DNA from: Solimonas thermocellulolyticum
Lineage (GTDB): Bacteria > Pseudomonadota > Gammaproteobacteria > Nevskiales > Nevskiaceae
DNA: 64,000 bases
Assembly: GCF_040327995.1 (NCBI RefSeq)
Contig: NZ_JBEPIJ010000004.1
Span: 1 to 64,000 of the forward strand
Direction of reading: 5' to 3'
The position numbers were made by a program, and so were the translations under genes. How positions within the stretch are numbered: the stretch's first letter is position 1; each line of letters opens with the position of its first letter. Shown one piece after another: positions 25,013-34,727 of this stretch. The notes beneath the pieces were generated by a model, which saw nothing but the letters and a program-made list of their open reading frames with translations, searched no databases and had not been told where the DNA came from.

Positions 25013-26578
25013 GTGGTGTCTATGCCGCCTAAGCACGAAGATGCGCCGCTGCGCGGCTGGCGATTGTTCCTGACCGTACTCGCGATCAATGTGGCCGCAT
25101 TTCTCGAGATTCTAGACCTCTCCATCGTCAATGCCTCGGTGCCCGCGGTGGCCGGTACGTTGGGGGCGACGCAGTCGGAGGCGACGTGGGCGATCAGCGC
25201 CTACGCCCTGGGCGCGGCTGTCATCCAGCCGGTCACGGGCTGGCTGACTCGACGGTTCGGCGAGGTCCGCCTGTTCATGGGATCCACTGCTCTGTTCACC
25301 TTCGCATCCGCGCTCTGCGGCGCGGCGCCGACCCTCGAGTCGCTAGTCCTGTTTCGCCTGCTGCAGGGGATCGTTTCCGGGCCGATGTTTCCCCTGTCGC
25401 AATCGCTGATGTGGAATGTCGTGCCGGAACGATGGCACGGGATTGCGCAGGGTGTATGGGGGATGGTCGTCCTTGTCGCGCCCGTCTGCGGGCCGCTACT
25501 CGGTGGATGGCTGACGGACGAATACTCCTGGCGCTGGGCCTTCTACATCAACGTGCCGCTGGGCATCGGCGTAGTCTCAATTCTCTGGACGTTTCTGGGC
25601 CATAAAAAGGAAACCACCGAACGTATTCCAGTGGATGTTGCCGGCTTCGTTCTCCTGTTCCTGGGCGTGGGTGCCTTGCAGGTTGCGTTCGACAACGGGC
25701 ATCAGAAGGATTGGTTTGAGTCCTCGTTTATCGTTGTCACGATGATTGTTTCCGTGGTCGCACTGCTCCTGTTCACTGCATGGGAACGATACGAGCGTTA
25801 CCCCGTTGTCGACTTCACATATTTCCTGCGCCGGAACTTCTGGCCGAGCGTGGCTGCAATCGCGCTGGGCTATGGCGCGGTGATCGGCGTGCTGGTGACC
25901 TACAATCTCTGGCTGCAAACCACCATTGGCTACTCCGCAACACTCGCGGGCCTCGCGCAGGTGCCTTTTGGCGTGGCCGCGATCATCACGGCCGCGCTGA
26001 TGGGCGTATTCAGCGCCAGGATTCCGTTGCGGACTACAGCAACAGTCGCCTTTGTCCTGTTCGCGGCCGGCTCCGTCTGGCTGGCCTTCGTTCCAGCCGA
26101 CGCGACATTCTGGCAGTTGTCCGCGCCTCGGGTTCTGCATGGGATAGCCTCGCCGCTGTTCTTCATCATGCTCAGCGACATCAAGCTCTCGGGCCTGCCG
26201 CCGGAGCGGCTCGCAGGCGGGACCAGCCTGTCGAGTTTTGTCAGGACGTTGGCGATGAGTCTGTTCACTGCGCTCTCCGTAACGGCCTGGGATCAACGGG
26301 CCGATACCCATCACATTCTGTTCGCGGAGCGGACATCCCCCATATTCCTGTCGGCGGTTGCCCCCAGTGCGAATGGTGGGCCGGCTCCCGCGCCCGTCAC
26401 CTTGCCGGCGCCGGCCGCTGAGCTGTCGATGCTAGATGCCGTAGCGACATTGAAAGCCAGGACACTCGCATTCCATGACGTGTGCTGGCTCTCGGCAATG
26501 GTCTTCCTGCTGGCCATTCCGCTGATCTGGATACCGCGCGGTCCCTTCGTTCGCGGCCGCGCCGCGGGAACTCATTGA
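25013..26578 (+). CDS. MFS multidrug transporter, DHA2/EmrB type
   Basis: A protein of about 520 residues with fourteen predicted membrane helices. Motif A-like region is W-L-T-R-R-F-G-E-V-R-L, and motif C-like V-C-G-P-L-L-G-G-W-L. N-terminal L-D-L-S-I-V-N-A-S-V-P is typical of the 14-helix EmrB/QacA family, proton-driven pumps for hydrophobic toxins. The start is GTG 25013 or ATG 25022. It may export toxic lipid intermediates or detergents produced by the adjacent pathways (inference). Confidence 0.92.
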   Translation: MVSMPPKHEDAPLRGWRLFLTVLAINVAAFLEILDLSIVNASVPAVAGTLGATQSEATWAISAYALGAAVIQPVTGWLTRRFGEVRLFMGSTALFTFASALCGAAPTLESLVLFRLLQGIVSGPMFPLSQSLMWNVVPERWHGIAQGVWGMVVLVAPVCGPLLGGWLTDEYSWRWAFYINVPLGIGVVSILWTFLGHKKETTERIPVDVAGFVLLFLGVGALQVAFDNGHQKDWFESSFIVVTMIVSVVALLLFTAWERYERYPVVDFTYFLRRNFWPSVAAIALGYGAVIGVLVTYNLWLQTTIGYSATLAGLAQVPFGVAAIITAALMGVFSARIPLRTTATVAFVLFAAGSVWLAFVPADATFWQLSAPRVLHGIASPLFFIMLSDIKLSGLPPERLAGGTSLSSFVRTLAMSLFTALSVTAWDQRADTHHILFAERTSPIFLSAVAPSANGGPAPAPVTLPAPAAELSMLDAVATLKARTLAFHDVCWLSAMVFLLAIPLIWIPRGPFVRGRAAGTH

Positions 26579-26603
26579 TTCATGGAGTGCCGCCGAGATG
26601 AGG

Positions 26604-27146
26604 TCATGCCGCGCGGAAGTCGGCGGAGAACACAAGGCCTCTTTGTCCGCGGTCAAGCGACTCAATCATTTTTCGCAGAAGGCGCTCGAGCAGGTCGAGC
26701 TCGCTCCGGCTGAAGTCGGACAGGCAGTCCGAGAGCAGCGGAGCGAACTCACCCACGCACTTCGAAAGAAAGCGTTCGCCCCTGGCTGTGATCGCGACCG
26801 ATCTGCGGCGCGCATCTCGCCGGTCTACCACGCTGGAAACGTACCTGCTCTTGACGAGTGAATCAAGAATTCTCGTCATGTTGGCCCGCGTCTGCCCCAC
26901 CAATTCGGCCAGTTCGCTAGGCGACGAAGTCCCGTTGTCGCAGCTACTCAGAATGGCGAGGGTGTGGAATTCGCTCCCGTTGACCCCGGCCGGGCTCAGC
27001 AGTTTCTCGAAATAGTCCCCGACAGAAATATCGGTGGCACGAAGAACTCTGAGCACGTGAATCGTATTCTGCGGAAATCGAGGTATTCGCGCCTGAAGCT
27101 TTTTGGCGCTGAGGTCAATGGCCCTGAGCCGGTCAACTCCCTTCAT
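26604..27146 (-). CDS. MarR-family regulator of the efflux operon
   Basis: A 180-residue winged-helix protein convergent with the transporter gene (25-base gap). The MarR core is seen in S-P-S-E-L-A-E-L-V-G-Q-T-R-A-N-M-T-R-I-L-D-S-L (recognition helix) and D-R-R-D-A-R-R-R-S-V (wing). Local linkage with an EmrAB-type pump parallels EmrR/MprA, a repressor released by pump substrates. A 15-bp palindrome in its own promoter (27193-27207) is a candidate operator. Confidence 0.88.
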   Translation of the reverse strand: MKGVDRLRAIDLSAKKLQARIPRFPQNTIHVLRVLRATDISVGDYFEKLLSPAGVNGSEFHTLAILSSCDNGTSSPSELAELVGQTRANMTRILDSLVKSRYVSSVVDRRDARRRSVAITARGERFLSKCVGEFAPLLSDCLSDFSRSELDLLERLLRKMIESLDRGQRGLVFSADFRAA

Positions 27147-27192
27147 CAGATGTCCTAGGTTGGATGCTTAGGTAAGAATCGTCAGTTACGGG

Positions 27193-27207
27193 TGCAATTA
27201 TGTTGCA
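27193..27207. promoter_or_regulatory. Candidate MarR operator
   Basis: TGCAA-TTATG-TTGCA is a perfect 5-5-5 palindrome, 46 bases upstream of the MarR start codon. MarR proteins usually bind palindromes of 14-20 bp. I did not find a second copy before the efflux genes at 22.2 kb. Confidence 0.35.
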
Positions 27208-27297
27208 ACGTGTTCAGCGGCGCCAAATCCGCTTTCCCTGAGTAGATCTGCGGTGGTGCTGTGGACGGGGCGAACCGACGACAGCGGTAGAAGCGCC

Positions 27298-27987
27298 TCA
27301 GCGCGCCGCCGGCTCGGCGATCTGCACGTGGCTGCTTCCGGCATCGTGCGCCTCGGCGATCTGTCGGATACTGCGCAACATGCTCTCCGGAACCTCAGCG
27401 GACATGGCGTTGATCAGCCATGAGGGGATCGGACCGGCGGGCTCTACGTGGGTCAGCAAACGCACGCGGGTTATTCCGGAGTCGGCCTCCGAAAGTTGCC
27501 AGTGCTCCCGAGCCTGGAGGATGCGGACGAAATCGGCGTTTTGCGGCACCTCTTCGTCCGGCGTGGCGACCGACATGATGTTCACTCCCTGATGCTCGTG
27601 GGTCACGCGCGTCGTCATGACGACGTCACGGTCCTGAACCGGCCACGGCAGATCGATCTGATAGTAAGCGAGATACGCCAGATCCCCGTCGCGCTTTAAC
27701 AGGCGCGCCTGCTGGCACGTCGGATCCCACTGCACACGCCGTGAAACATCTTGAAGCAAGGCCGCAACGGCATCCAGATCGGCTGGAACGTCCGTCTCTG
27801 CCCGGATTTCGTCGATACTGGACCCATCGACGGCACGCCTGTACACCGAAATGCCGTCGGCGCTTGTGACCAGCTTCCAGTCTGCACCCGCCACCAGCTC
27901 GTCGGGCGGGGTGCCAGCCGAAGCAAGACATGAGAGTGAGAGAAGGGCGAGAACGAACACGGCTGCACCTGATGTTTTAGTCGTCAT
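27298..27987 (-). CDS. START-domain lipid-binding protein, exported
   Basis: A 229-residue protein with a Sec signal peptide (V-F-V-L-A-L-L-S-L-S-C-L-A-S-A-G) and a START domain. The fold pattern is W-K-L-V-T-S-A-D-G-I-S-V-Y-R-R, then W-D-P-T-C-Q-Q-A, and L-P-W-P-V-Q-D-R-D-V-V. START domains bind sterols, phospholipids or polyketides in a deep pocket. Export and the sterol-type neighbours point to periplasmic ligand binding or shuttling. It is the most 3' gene of the minus-strand lipid cluster, after a 118-base gap. Confidence 0.82.
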   Translation of the reverse strand: MTTKTSGAAVFVLALLSLSCLASAGTPPDELVAGADWKLVTSADGISVYRRAVDGSSIDEIRAETDVPADLDAVAALLQDVSRRVQWDPTCQQARLLKRDGDLAYLAYYQIDLPWPVQDRDVVMTTRVTHEHQGVNIMSVATPDEEVPQNADFVRILQAREHWQLSEADSGITRVRLLTHVEPAGPIPSWLINAMSAEVPESMLRSIRQIAEAHDAGSSHVQIAEPAAR

Positions 27988-28105
27988 CTACAGATCTCTG
28001 TTGTGGTTGGCCATGGCGACCTCGCCGCAAACTCTGCCCAGTCCTCACGGCCGGGCGCCGCCATCGACGGCAGGTGACGCAGGCAATCGCCGTACCGAGG
28101 TCCGC

Positions 28106-28849
28106 TCACTCTGAGGGACTACTTGACGATTGCCCGACGGTCACGTCGGCAGTCTTTGACTCAGCATCCGGACGCCTTGCCGGCACCGGCTGGGTCTCGC
28201 GCGCCACGTCGTCGTCAAAGTTCGCGTCGCTGAGCCGGCTCATGTGCCCGTAGTGTTCGGCGAAGGTCCGCACCATCTCGTCCAGTGGAACATCAGCGAA
28301 TTCCCCCCGCATTGACAGATACTCCATGTGGCGGTTCCCGGCGCGATCGAACGGATGATAGATCGAATCGGCACGACCATCGAACTCCAGCGGCAGCAGT
28401 CCGAAGCGCTCGCACAACTCGATGTTGAATGCCGGCGTCGCCTTGAGCCACTGGCCGTTGATCTGGATCGACGTGTAGCCATGCCAGAAGAACAGGTCGG
28501 TCTTCATGGTCTCGCGCAGGCGCGCGGTGGACAGATGATTGCGCACATCGGCGAATCCGACCTTTGCCGAAATTCCGACAGCGCGACAGGCCGCGGCCAG
28601 CAAAACGGCTTTGGTGACGCACCAGCCGCGCCCGGTTTCCAGCACGCGGCTGGCGCTCAGGCCATGCTGAGTCAGCACCAGATCGTAAGGGTCATAGCGG
28701 AAACCGTCACGCACCGCGTAATACAGTGCGGTCGCACGCGCACAGACGGCGGTCGAGGTGCCCTGATGCCGATGCGCAAAGTCCCGTACCTTCGGGTGGT
28801 CGGCATTGATGATGGCCGTGGGGGCGAGAAAGTCCTCACGAGCGGTCAC
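28106..28849 (-). CDS. Transglutaminase-like cysteine protease-fold protein
   Basis: A 247-residue protein of the transglutaminase-core superfamily. The catalytic cysteine is in R-G-W-C-V-T-K and the histidine in F-W-H-G-Y-T. The usual aspartate that completes the triad is not evident: where families have L-D-P-T, this has K-A-T-P. It is about half identical to the protein at 61376, and both sit in lipid-catabolic clusters near a hydrolase and an acyl-CoA dehydrogenase. The reaction is unknown. The acidic tail (D-A-N-F-D-D-D) is absent from the paralogue. Confidence 0.7.
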   Translation of the reverse strand: MTAREDFLAPTAIINADHPKVRDFAHRHQGTSTAVCARATALYYAVRDGFRYDPYDLVLTQHGLSASRVLETGRGWCVTKAVLLAAACRAVGISAKVGFADVRNHLSTARLRETMKTDLFFWHGYTSIQINGQWLKATPAFNIELCERFGLLPLEFDGRADSIYHPFDRAGNRHMEYLSMRGEFADVPLDEMVRTFAEHYGHMSRLSDANFDDDVARETQPVPARRPDAESKTADVTVGQSSSSPSE

Positions 28850-28946
28850 GATGAACTCCTGAATTTCCTGGGATGGCGCGAAACGCGTGATCTTCGGGGG
28901 AAAGGTTCGACTTCATCTGTGCTCCATTTGATGGTCAAGCACGTGT

Positions 28947-29867
28947 TCAGCGACACAAGGTGCCGTCAGGAAGCCGGCTCCGGAGAAATTCGATGACCGC
29001 ATTGCTGAAGACGTCGTTGCGGTCGCCGGCGACCATGTGGCCGGCGTTCTGCACGTCAAACAGTTCGGCATGCGGAATCAGCCGCTGCAGCTCGCGCGCG
29101 CCCTCCGGGCTGACCACGTCGCTGGATTCGCCACGGACCAGCAGGGTGGGGACGCAGACACGCCGGGCGGCCTGCTCGCGGCGCTCCTGGTCCACCAGCG
29201 CCTCGCCGGCACTGGAGCGTGTGGCATGGTCGAGGAAGCGTGGATCCCAGTGCCAGTACCAGCGTCCGTCCTCGCGCTGCCGCAGGTTCTTGCGCAAGCC
29301 GGTGGTGCCGCGCGCCTGACGATGCGGATTGTATGCGGCCACCGCAGCTGCCGCTTCATCCATACTGGCAAAGCCACCCGTATGGGCACGCATGAAGTCG
29401 AGCACGCGCGCGATGCCATCGGCTTCGAGCCGTGTGGCGATGTCGACCAGCACCAGGGCGCGCGCAAAATCCGGCGGGCCCTCACCGATTGCCAGCAATG
29501 AGGTGAGTCCGCCCAGCGACGCGCCGACCAACGCCGGCGGCGAGCGCAGCGAGGCACGAACAGCCGCGAGATCGGCAACCAGCGCGTCGGCACTGTAGTC
29601 GCCGTCCGGCGCCCACGGGCTGTCGCCGTGACCGCGGGCGTCGAGGGCGATCGCGAAATATCCGGCACTGGCGAGCCTTCGAGCCGTGCGGGCCCAGGCG
29701 TGCCGGGTTTGTCCGCCGCCGTGCAGCAGCAGGACGGGCGGCCAGTCGCTCTCGCCGGCGACCTCCGCCGCCAGGCGCAGCCCGTGGGCTCCGCACAGTT
29801 CCATCGGCCGCAGAGGGACGGTGTCTCGTTCACTGCCGGTTGTCGGGAGCGTTCTCATGAACCGCAT
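28947..29867 (-). CDS. Alpha/beta hydrolase
   Basis: A 306-residue alpha/beta-fold hydrolase. The oxyanion motif is H-G-G-G-Q-T, the nucleophile elbow G-A-S-L-G-G, and the catalytic histidine is in N-A-G-H-M-V. ATG 29867 or ATG 29858 may be the start. It lies directly beside the acyl-CoA dehydrogenase gene (one base between its start and that stop). It may hydrolyse an ester, lactone or C-C bond of a ring-cleavage product. Confidence 0.85.
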   Translation of the reverse strand: MRFMRTLPTTGSERDTVPLRPMELCGAHGLRLAAEVAGESDWPPVLLLHGGGQTRHAWARTARRLASAGYFAIALDARGHGDSPWAPDGDYSADALVADLAAVRASLRSPPALVGASLGGLTSLLAIGEGPPDFARALVLVDIATRLEADGIARVLDFMRAHTGGFASMDEAAAAVAAYNPHRQARGTTGLRKNLRQREDGRWYWHWDPRFLDHATRSSAGEALVDQERREQAARRVCVPTLLVRGESSDVVSPEGARELQRLIPHAELFDVQNAGHMVAGDRNDVFSNAVIEFLRSRLPDGTLCR

Positions 29868-31033
<1,166 letters not shown>

Positions 31034-31037
<4 letters not shown>

Positions 31038-31858
31038 ATCGAGAAGCCGCCGCCGCAGAGCAGCGTCTGGCCACTGACGTAGTTGGACTCCGGAATGCAG
31101 AACAGGTACACGGCACCCGCGGCCTCGGCCGGCGTGCCGCCGCGGCCCAGCGGCACCATGGCTTCCATGGTCTTGAGCAGATCGGGATTGACACCGACCT
31201 TGATCTTGCGGCCCTCGACGTCGATGCTCGCGTCCGAGCCGGCGACGGCCTCGGTGAGGCGCGTCTTGATCAGTCCAAAGGCCACGCAGTTGACGTTGAC
31301 CTTGAGCCGGCCCCATTCCTTGGCCATGGCCTTGGTCAGGCCGATCACCGCCGCCTTGGCGGCCGAGTAGTTCGCCTGGCCGGCGTTGCCGCCGGTGCCG
31401 GCGATCGAGGAGATGTTGACCACCTTGCGGAACACCTCGCGCCCTTCGGCCGCTTCCTTCTTGGCCTGCACGCGGAAGTATTCCGAGGCGGCGCGCAGGA
31501 TGCGGAACGGCGCCGTGGCGTGCACGTCCATGATCGCCTGCCACTGCTCGTCGCTCATCTTCTGGATCACGTTGTCCCAGGTGTAGCCGGCGTTGTTGAT
31601 GATGATGTCCAGGCCGCCGAGCTGCTCGATCGCCGTGTTGACGAAGCGCTCGGCAAAGCCGGCTTCCGTCACGCTGCCGACGCAGGCCACGGCCTTGCCG
31701 CCCGCGGCTGCGATCGCCGCGACGGTTTCCTCGGCCGGGGCGGCATCGAGATCGTTGACGACCACGGCTGCGCCTTCGGATGCGAGCTTGAGGGCGATTT
31801 CCCGGCCGATGCCGCGGCCCGAGCCGCTGACGATCGCCACTTTTCCTTGAAGTTTCAT
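31034..31858 (-). CDS. SDR, 3-hydroxyacyl-CoA dehydrogenase-like
   Basis: A 274-residue classical SDR with S-G-S-G-R-G-I-G, N-N-A-G, N-I-S-S-I-A (active Ser) and Y-S-A-A-K. The acidic residue in V-N-D-L-D suggests NAD. The sequence is of the FabG/17-beta-HSD-type-4 kind. Placed between the MaoC hydratases and the acyl-CoA dehydrogenase, it fits the 3-hydroxyacyl oxidation step of the cluster's beta-oxidation cycle. Confidence 0.88.
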
Positions 31859-31897
31859 GCGGAGTCCTCCTATATAGGGATTGGGGAGCGTTTCGTC

Positions 31898-32317
31898 CTA
31901 GGCCAGCGCCACCAGGGCCTCACCGGTGAGCTTGACCTCGCCCTTGTCGTCGACCACGCCGATCTCCAGCCGCGCCAGCGCCTCGCCGCCGCGCTCGATG
32001 ATCTCGGCGACCTTGCCGTTGCAGGTGAGCTTGGCGCCGACCGGCGTGATCGCGGCAAAGCGCACCGAGAACTGGCGCAGCCGGTTCTGCGGCGTCCATT
32101 GGGTCAGGAAGCGGCCCAGATAGGCCATCGACAGCATGCCGTGCGCGAACACGTCGGGCATGCCGGCGGCCTTGGCGAAGTCGATGTCGATATGGATCGG
32201 GTTGTGATCGCCCGAGGCACCGGCGAACAGCGCCAGCGTCGTGCGCGTGATGGGGGCAAGCTTGAGCGGCGGCAGTTCCTGGCCGACCTTGACCTGCTCA
32301 CGAGTCGGGGCGTTCAT
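31898..32317 (-). CDS. MaoC-like enoyl-CoA hydratase subunit
   Basis: A 139-residue hot-dog protein with the catalytic hydratase-2 motif G-D-H-N-P-I-H-I-D (Asp and His). It overlaps the next hot-dog gene by four bases. Two adjacent single-domain MaoC genes are typical of heterodimeric (R)-hydratases acting on bulky acyl-CoAs such as sterol side chains, where one subunit supplies catalysis and the other the substrate tunnel. Confidence 0.87.
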   Translation of the reverse strand: MNAPTREQVKVGQELPPLKLAPITRTTLALFAGASGDHNPIHIDIDFAKAAGMPDVFAHGMLSMAYLGRFLTQWTPQNRLRQFSVRFAAITPVGAKLTCNGKVAEIIERGGEALARLEIGVVDDKGEVKLTGEALVALA

Positions 32318-32772
32318 GCGGCTTTCTCCTGCGGATTGCGCACGACGATGACGCTGCGCGCCTCGACCACGGTCTTGCCCTGCGCATCCTTGATCAGCGA
32401 GTCCTTGACGATGAACTCCAGTGCGCCGCCCTTCTTGCTATAGATGTCGCTGATCTTGGACTCGACACTGAGCACGTCGCCGGCGCAGACCGGCGCGTGG
32501 TAGGTGAAGCTCTGCTCGCCATGCAGGATGCGCCCGATCGGCACGCCCAGGGTGTCGAGCAGCGTGGTCATGGTCCCGGCGTCGAGATCGGCGCCCATCA
32601 GGAAGGTCGGCGGCGCCGGCAGGCTGCGGTAGCCGGCGGCCTTGGCTGCCGCCTCGTCGAGATACTCGGGTCGCGTTTCGCCGGTGGCCTTGGCGAAAAA
32701 GCGCAGGCGCCCCTTTTCGACCTCGAAGCTCACCGTCGGCAGCTGCAGGCCGATGTGCTTGGTATCGATCAC
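32314..32772 (-). CDS. MaoC N-terminal-type hot-dog protein, hydratase partner
   Basis: A 152-residue hot-dog domain of the FAS1/MaoC_dehydrat_N type. It has the conserved A-P-P-T-F region and H-G-E-Q-S-F-T-Y-H, but the D-x4-H catalytic motif is not seen here. This complements the 31898 protein, which has it, and supports a heteromeric hydratase. It is 13 bases downstream of the thiolase gene. Confidence 0.82.
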   Translation of the reverse strand: MIDTKHIGLQLPTVSFEVEKGRLRFFAKATGETRPEYLDEAAAKAAGYRSLPAPPTFLMGADLDAGTMTTLLDTLGVPIGRILHGEQSFTYHAPVCAGDVLSVESKISDIYSKKGGALEFIVKDSLIKDAQGKTVVEARSVIVVRNPQEKAA

Positions 32773-32785
32773 GTCGACCTCCGCT

Positions 32786-33967
32786 TCAGACGGCCTTGTA
32801 CATCGTCACGACACAGGCGCCGCCCAGGCCGAGGTTGTGCTGCAGGGCCACGCGCGCGCCTTCCACCTGACGATCCGCGGCCTGTCCGCGCAGCTGCTGG
32901 ACCAGCTCGGTGCACTGTGCCAGGCCGGTCGCGCCCAGCGGATGGCCCTTGGACAGCAGTCCGCCCGAGGGATTGGTGACCACGCGCCCGCCGTAGGTGT
33001 TGTCGCCGTCCTCGACCAGCTTCTCGCCGCCGCCTTCCGGCGCCAGCCGCAGCGCCTCGTAGGTCAAGAGCTCGTTGGTCGCGAAGCAGTCGTGCAGCTC
33101 CACCACGTCGACGTCCTCGGGGCCGATGCCGGCGGCCTCGTAGACCTGGTCGGCGGCGGCGCGCGCCATGTCGGAGCCCACGAGCTGCATCATGTTGCGC
33201 GCCGTAAAGGTGCTCGGCGTGTCCGTGGTCATCGCCTGCGCGACGATGCGCACGCGCTGGTCGAGCCCATTGGCCTTGGCAAAGGCTTCGGAGCAGACGA
33301 TGGCCGCGGCCGCGCCACAGGTCGGCGGGCAGGCCATCAGGCGCGTCATCGGGCCGATCAGCACCGGCGAGGCCATGACTTCCTCCACCGTCACTTCCTT
33401 GCGGAACAGCGCGACCGGGTTGCGCGCGGCATGCCGGCTGGCCTTGGCGCGGATCTTGGCGAAGGTTTCCGCCTTGGTGCCGTACTTGTCCATGTGCGCC
33501 ATGCCGGCGCCGCCGAAATAGCGGATCGCCAGCGGCACCTCGGACTGGCCGACCAGCTCTTCGCAGACCTGGTCGAAGGGCTCGAAGGGCGTCGGCCGGT
33601 CGTGGTAGTAGCTGCCGAGCGCGCCCGGCTTCATCTGCTCGAAGCCCAGCGCGATCACGCAGTCGGCGGCGCCCGATTCCACGGCCTGGCGCGCGAGGAA
33701 CAGCGCGGTCGAGCCGGTGGAGCAGTTGTTGTTGACGTTGACCACCGGGATGCCGGTCATGCCGACGGGGTAGAGCGCCCGCTGCCCGCAGGTGGAATCG
33801 CCGTAGACATAGCCCACGTAGGCCTGTTGCACCTTGGCGTAGTCGAGGCCCGCATCGGCGAGCGCCCGGCGCGCCGCCTCGGCGCCCATCTCGTAGTAGG
33901 GCGCGCTGGCACCGGGTTTGGCGAACGGCACCATGCCGACGCCGCTGATGATCTGTGCATGTTTCAT
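32786..33967 (-). CDS. SCP-x-type thiolase (lipid-transfer protein)
   Basis: A 393-residue thiolase with the nucleophile in N-N-C-S-T-G-S, the acid-base histidine in E-L-H-D-C-F and the C-terminal G-H-P-L-G-A-T-G. This is the SCP-x/lipid-transfer branch of thiolases, which cleaves bulky or branched 3-ketoacyl-CoAs. It starts the minus-strand cluster, and the divergent promoter region to the DUF35 gene contains a 20-bp palindrome. Confidence 0.9.
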   Translation of the reverse strand: MKHAQIISGVGMVPFAKPGASAPYYEMGAEAARRALADAGLDYAKVQQAYVGYVYGDSTCGQRALYPVGMTGIPVVNVNNNCSTGSTALFLARQAVESGAADCVIALGFEQMKPGALGSYYHDRPTPFEPFDQVCEELVGQSEVPLAIRYFGGAGMAHMDKYGTKAETFAKIRAKASRHAARNPVALFRKEVTVEEVMASPVLIGPMTRLMACPPTCGAAAAIVCSEAFAKANGLDQRVRIVAQAMTTDTPSTFTARNMMQLVGSDMARAAADQVYEAAGIGPEDVDVVELHDCFATNELLTYEALRLAPEGGGEKLVEDGDNTYGGRVVTNPSGGLLSKGHPLGATGLAQCTELVQQLRGQAADRQVEGARVALQHNLGLGGACVVTMYKAV

Positions 33968-34111
33968 GATTCGCTCCTTTTATTCAGATACTTGACGGGT
34001 CCAGCCCCCGCGTCGCTGGCCCCGGTCGCATGCAGGGGCAGTGCATGGACCGAGCGGTCAATCGGCTCTCACCAGTGCGTTACGGCTGCAACGGTTTAAA
34101 GTGATTGTCGG

Positions 34112-34131
34112 ATAGTTGACAGGTAAACTAT
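34112..34131. promoter_or_regulatory. 20-bp palindromic operator between thiolase and DUF35 genes
   Basis: ATAGTTGACAGGTAAACTAT is symmetric at 16 of 20 positions, with half-sites ATAGTT and AACTAT. A related element lies upstream of the P450 operon (15965-15984). It overlaps the first in-frame TTG of the DUF35 frame, so translation should begin further down. A TetR-type regulator is expected but not in the window. Confidence 0.6.
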
Positions 34132-34160
34132 ATCATAAGTACGATGGTCACCTTGAAGTT

Positions 34161-34667
34161 GTGAAAGCCCTGATCGGTTCAAAAGGGCTCGCTGCAAGAA
34201 CGAATGCTGCGGAGGAGATTCCTTTGGAAGGAAGGCTGAACGAAGGCGAGCGCTGGAGGTTGGTTGCTGACCGCCTGTTTGTCGTTGCCGATCATGAAAC
34301 GGCACTGCTGGCCGGACGTTGTCGACGCACCGGGCAGCTTCGATTCCCTCTGCCAGAAGCCGGCGGATCTGAAGCGTTTGAAGAGGTCAGGCTGCCCAGC
34401 GCCGGAAAACTCTGGACCTTCACAGTTCAGCGTTTTCGGCCGAAGTCACCGTTCAACGACGGAATGGCGCATGACGCCGAGTTCGTGCCCTATGCGGTGG
34501 GCTATGTCGAGCTTGGAGACCTCCTTATCGTCGAGAGCCGAATTGTTGCGGCCGATATCGGGGCGCTCAAGATCGGCATGCCGATGCGGCTTGTCCGGGA
34601 AAGGCTGCGTCGGGACCCGGATGGCGTCGAGGTGATCACCTACGCATTTTCTCCGGAAGGGGCCTGA
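34161..34667 (+). CDS. DUF35 OB-fold acyl-CoA-associated protein
   Basis: A DUF35-like OB-fold protein of about 168 residues. The single C-R-R-T-G-Q-L-R-F-P-L-P segment replaces the usual four-cysteine zinc ribbon, then W-T-F-T-V-Q-R-F-R-P-K-S-P-F, Y-A-V-G-Y-V-E-L and G-M-P-M-R-L follow. DUF35 proteins partner with SCP-x-type thiolases or aldolases, such as Ltp2 with the DUF35 domain of ChsH2. The next gene is such an enzyme. The frame is open from TTG 34116, but that lies within the palindrome; GTG 34161 is preferred, without a strong ribosome site. Confidence 0.7.
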   Translation: MKALIGSKGLAARTNAAEEIPLEGRLNEGERWRLVADRLFVVADHETALLAGRCRRTGQLRFPLPEAGGSEAFEEVRLPSAGKLWTFTVQRFRPKSPFNDGMAHDAEFVPYAVGYVELGDLLIVESRIVAADIGALKIGMPMRLVRERLRRDPDGVEVITYAFSPEGA

Positions 34668-34727
34668 CGCCGGGCCGCGGGCCACACCTGCAGTGCAATC
34701 CAGAGCAGACAGAAGAAGGTAAGGACG

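Noticed and set aside
28850..28946. AraC half-site (CATTTGATGGTC) upstream of the other transglutaminase gene
   Set aside because: Only part of the motif matches and there is no partner half-site 21 bases away.
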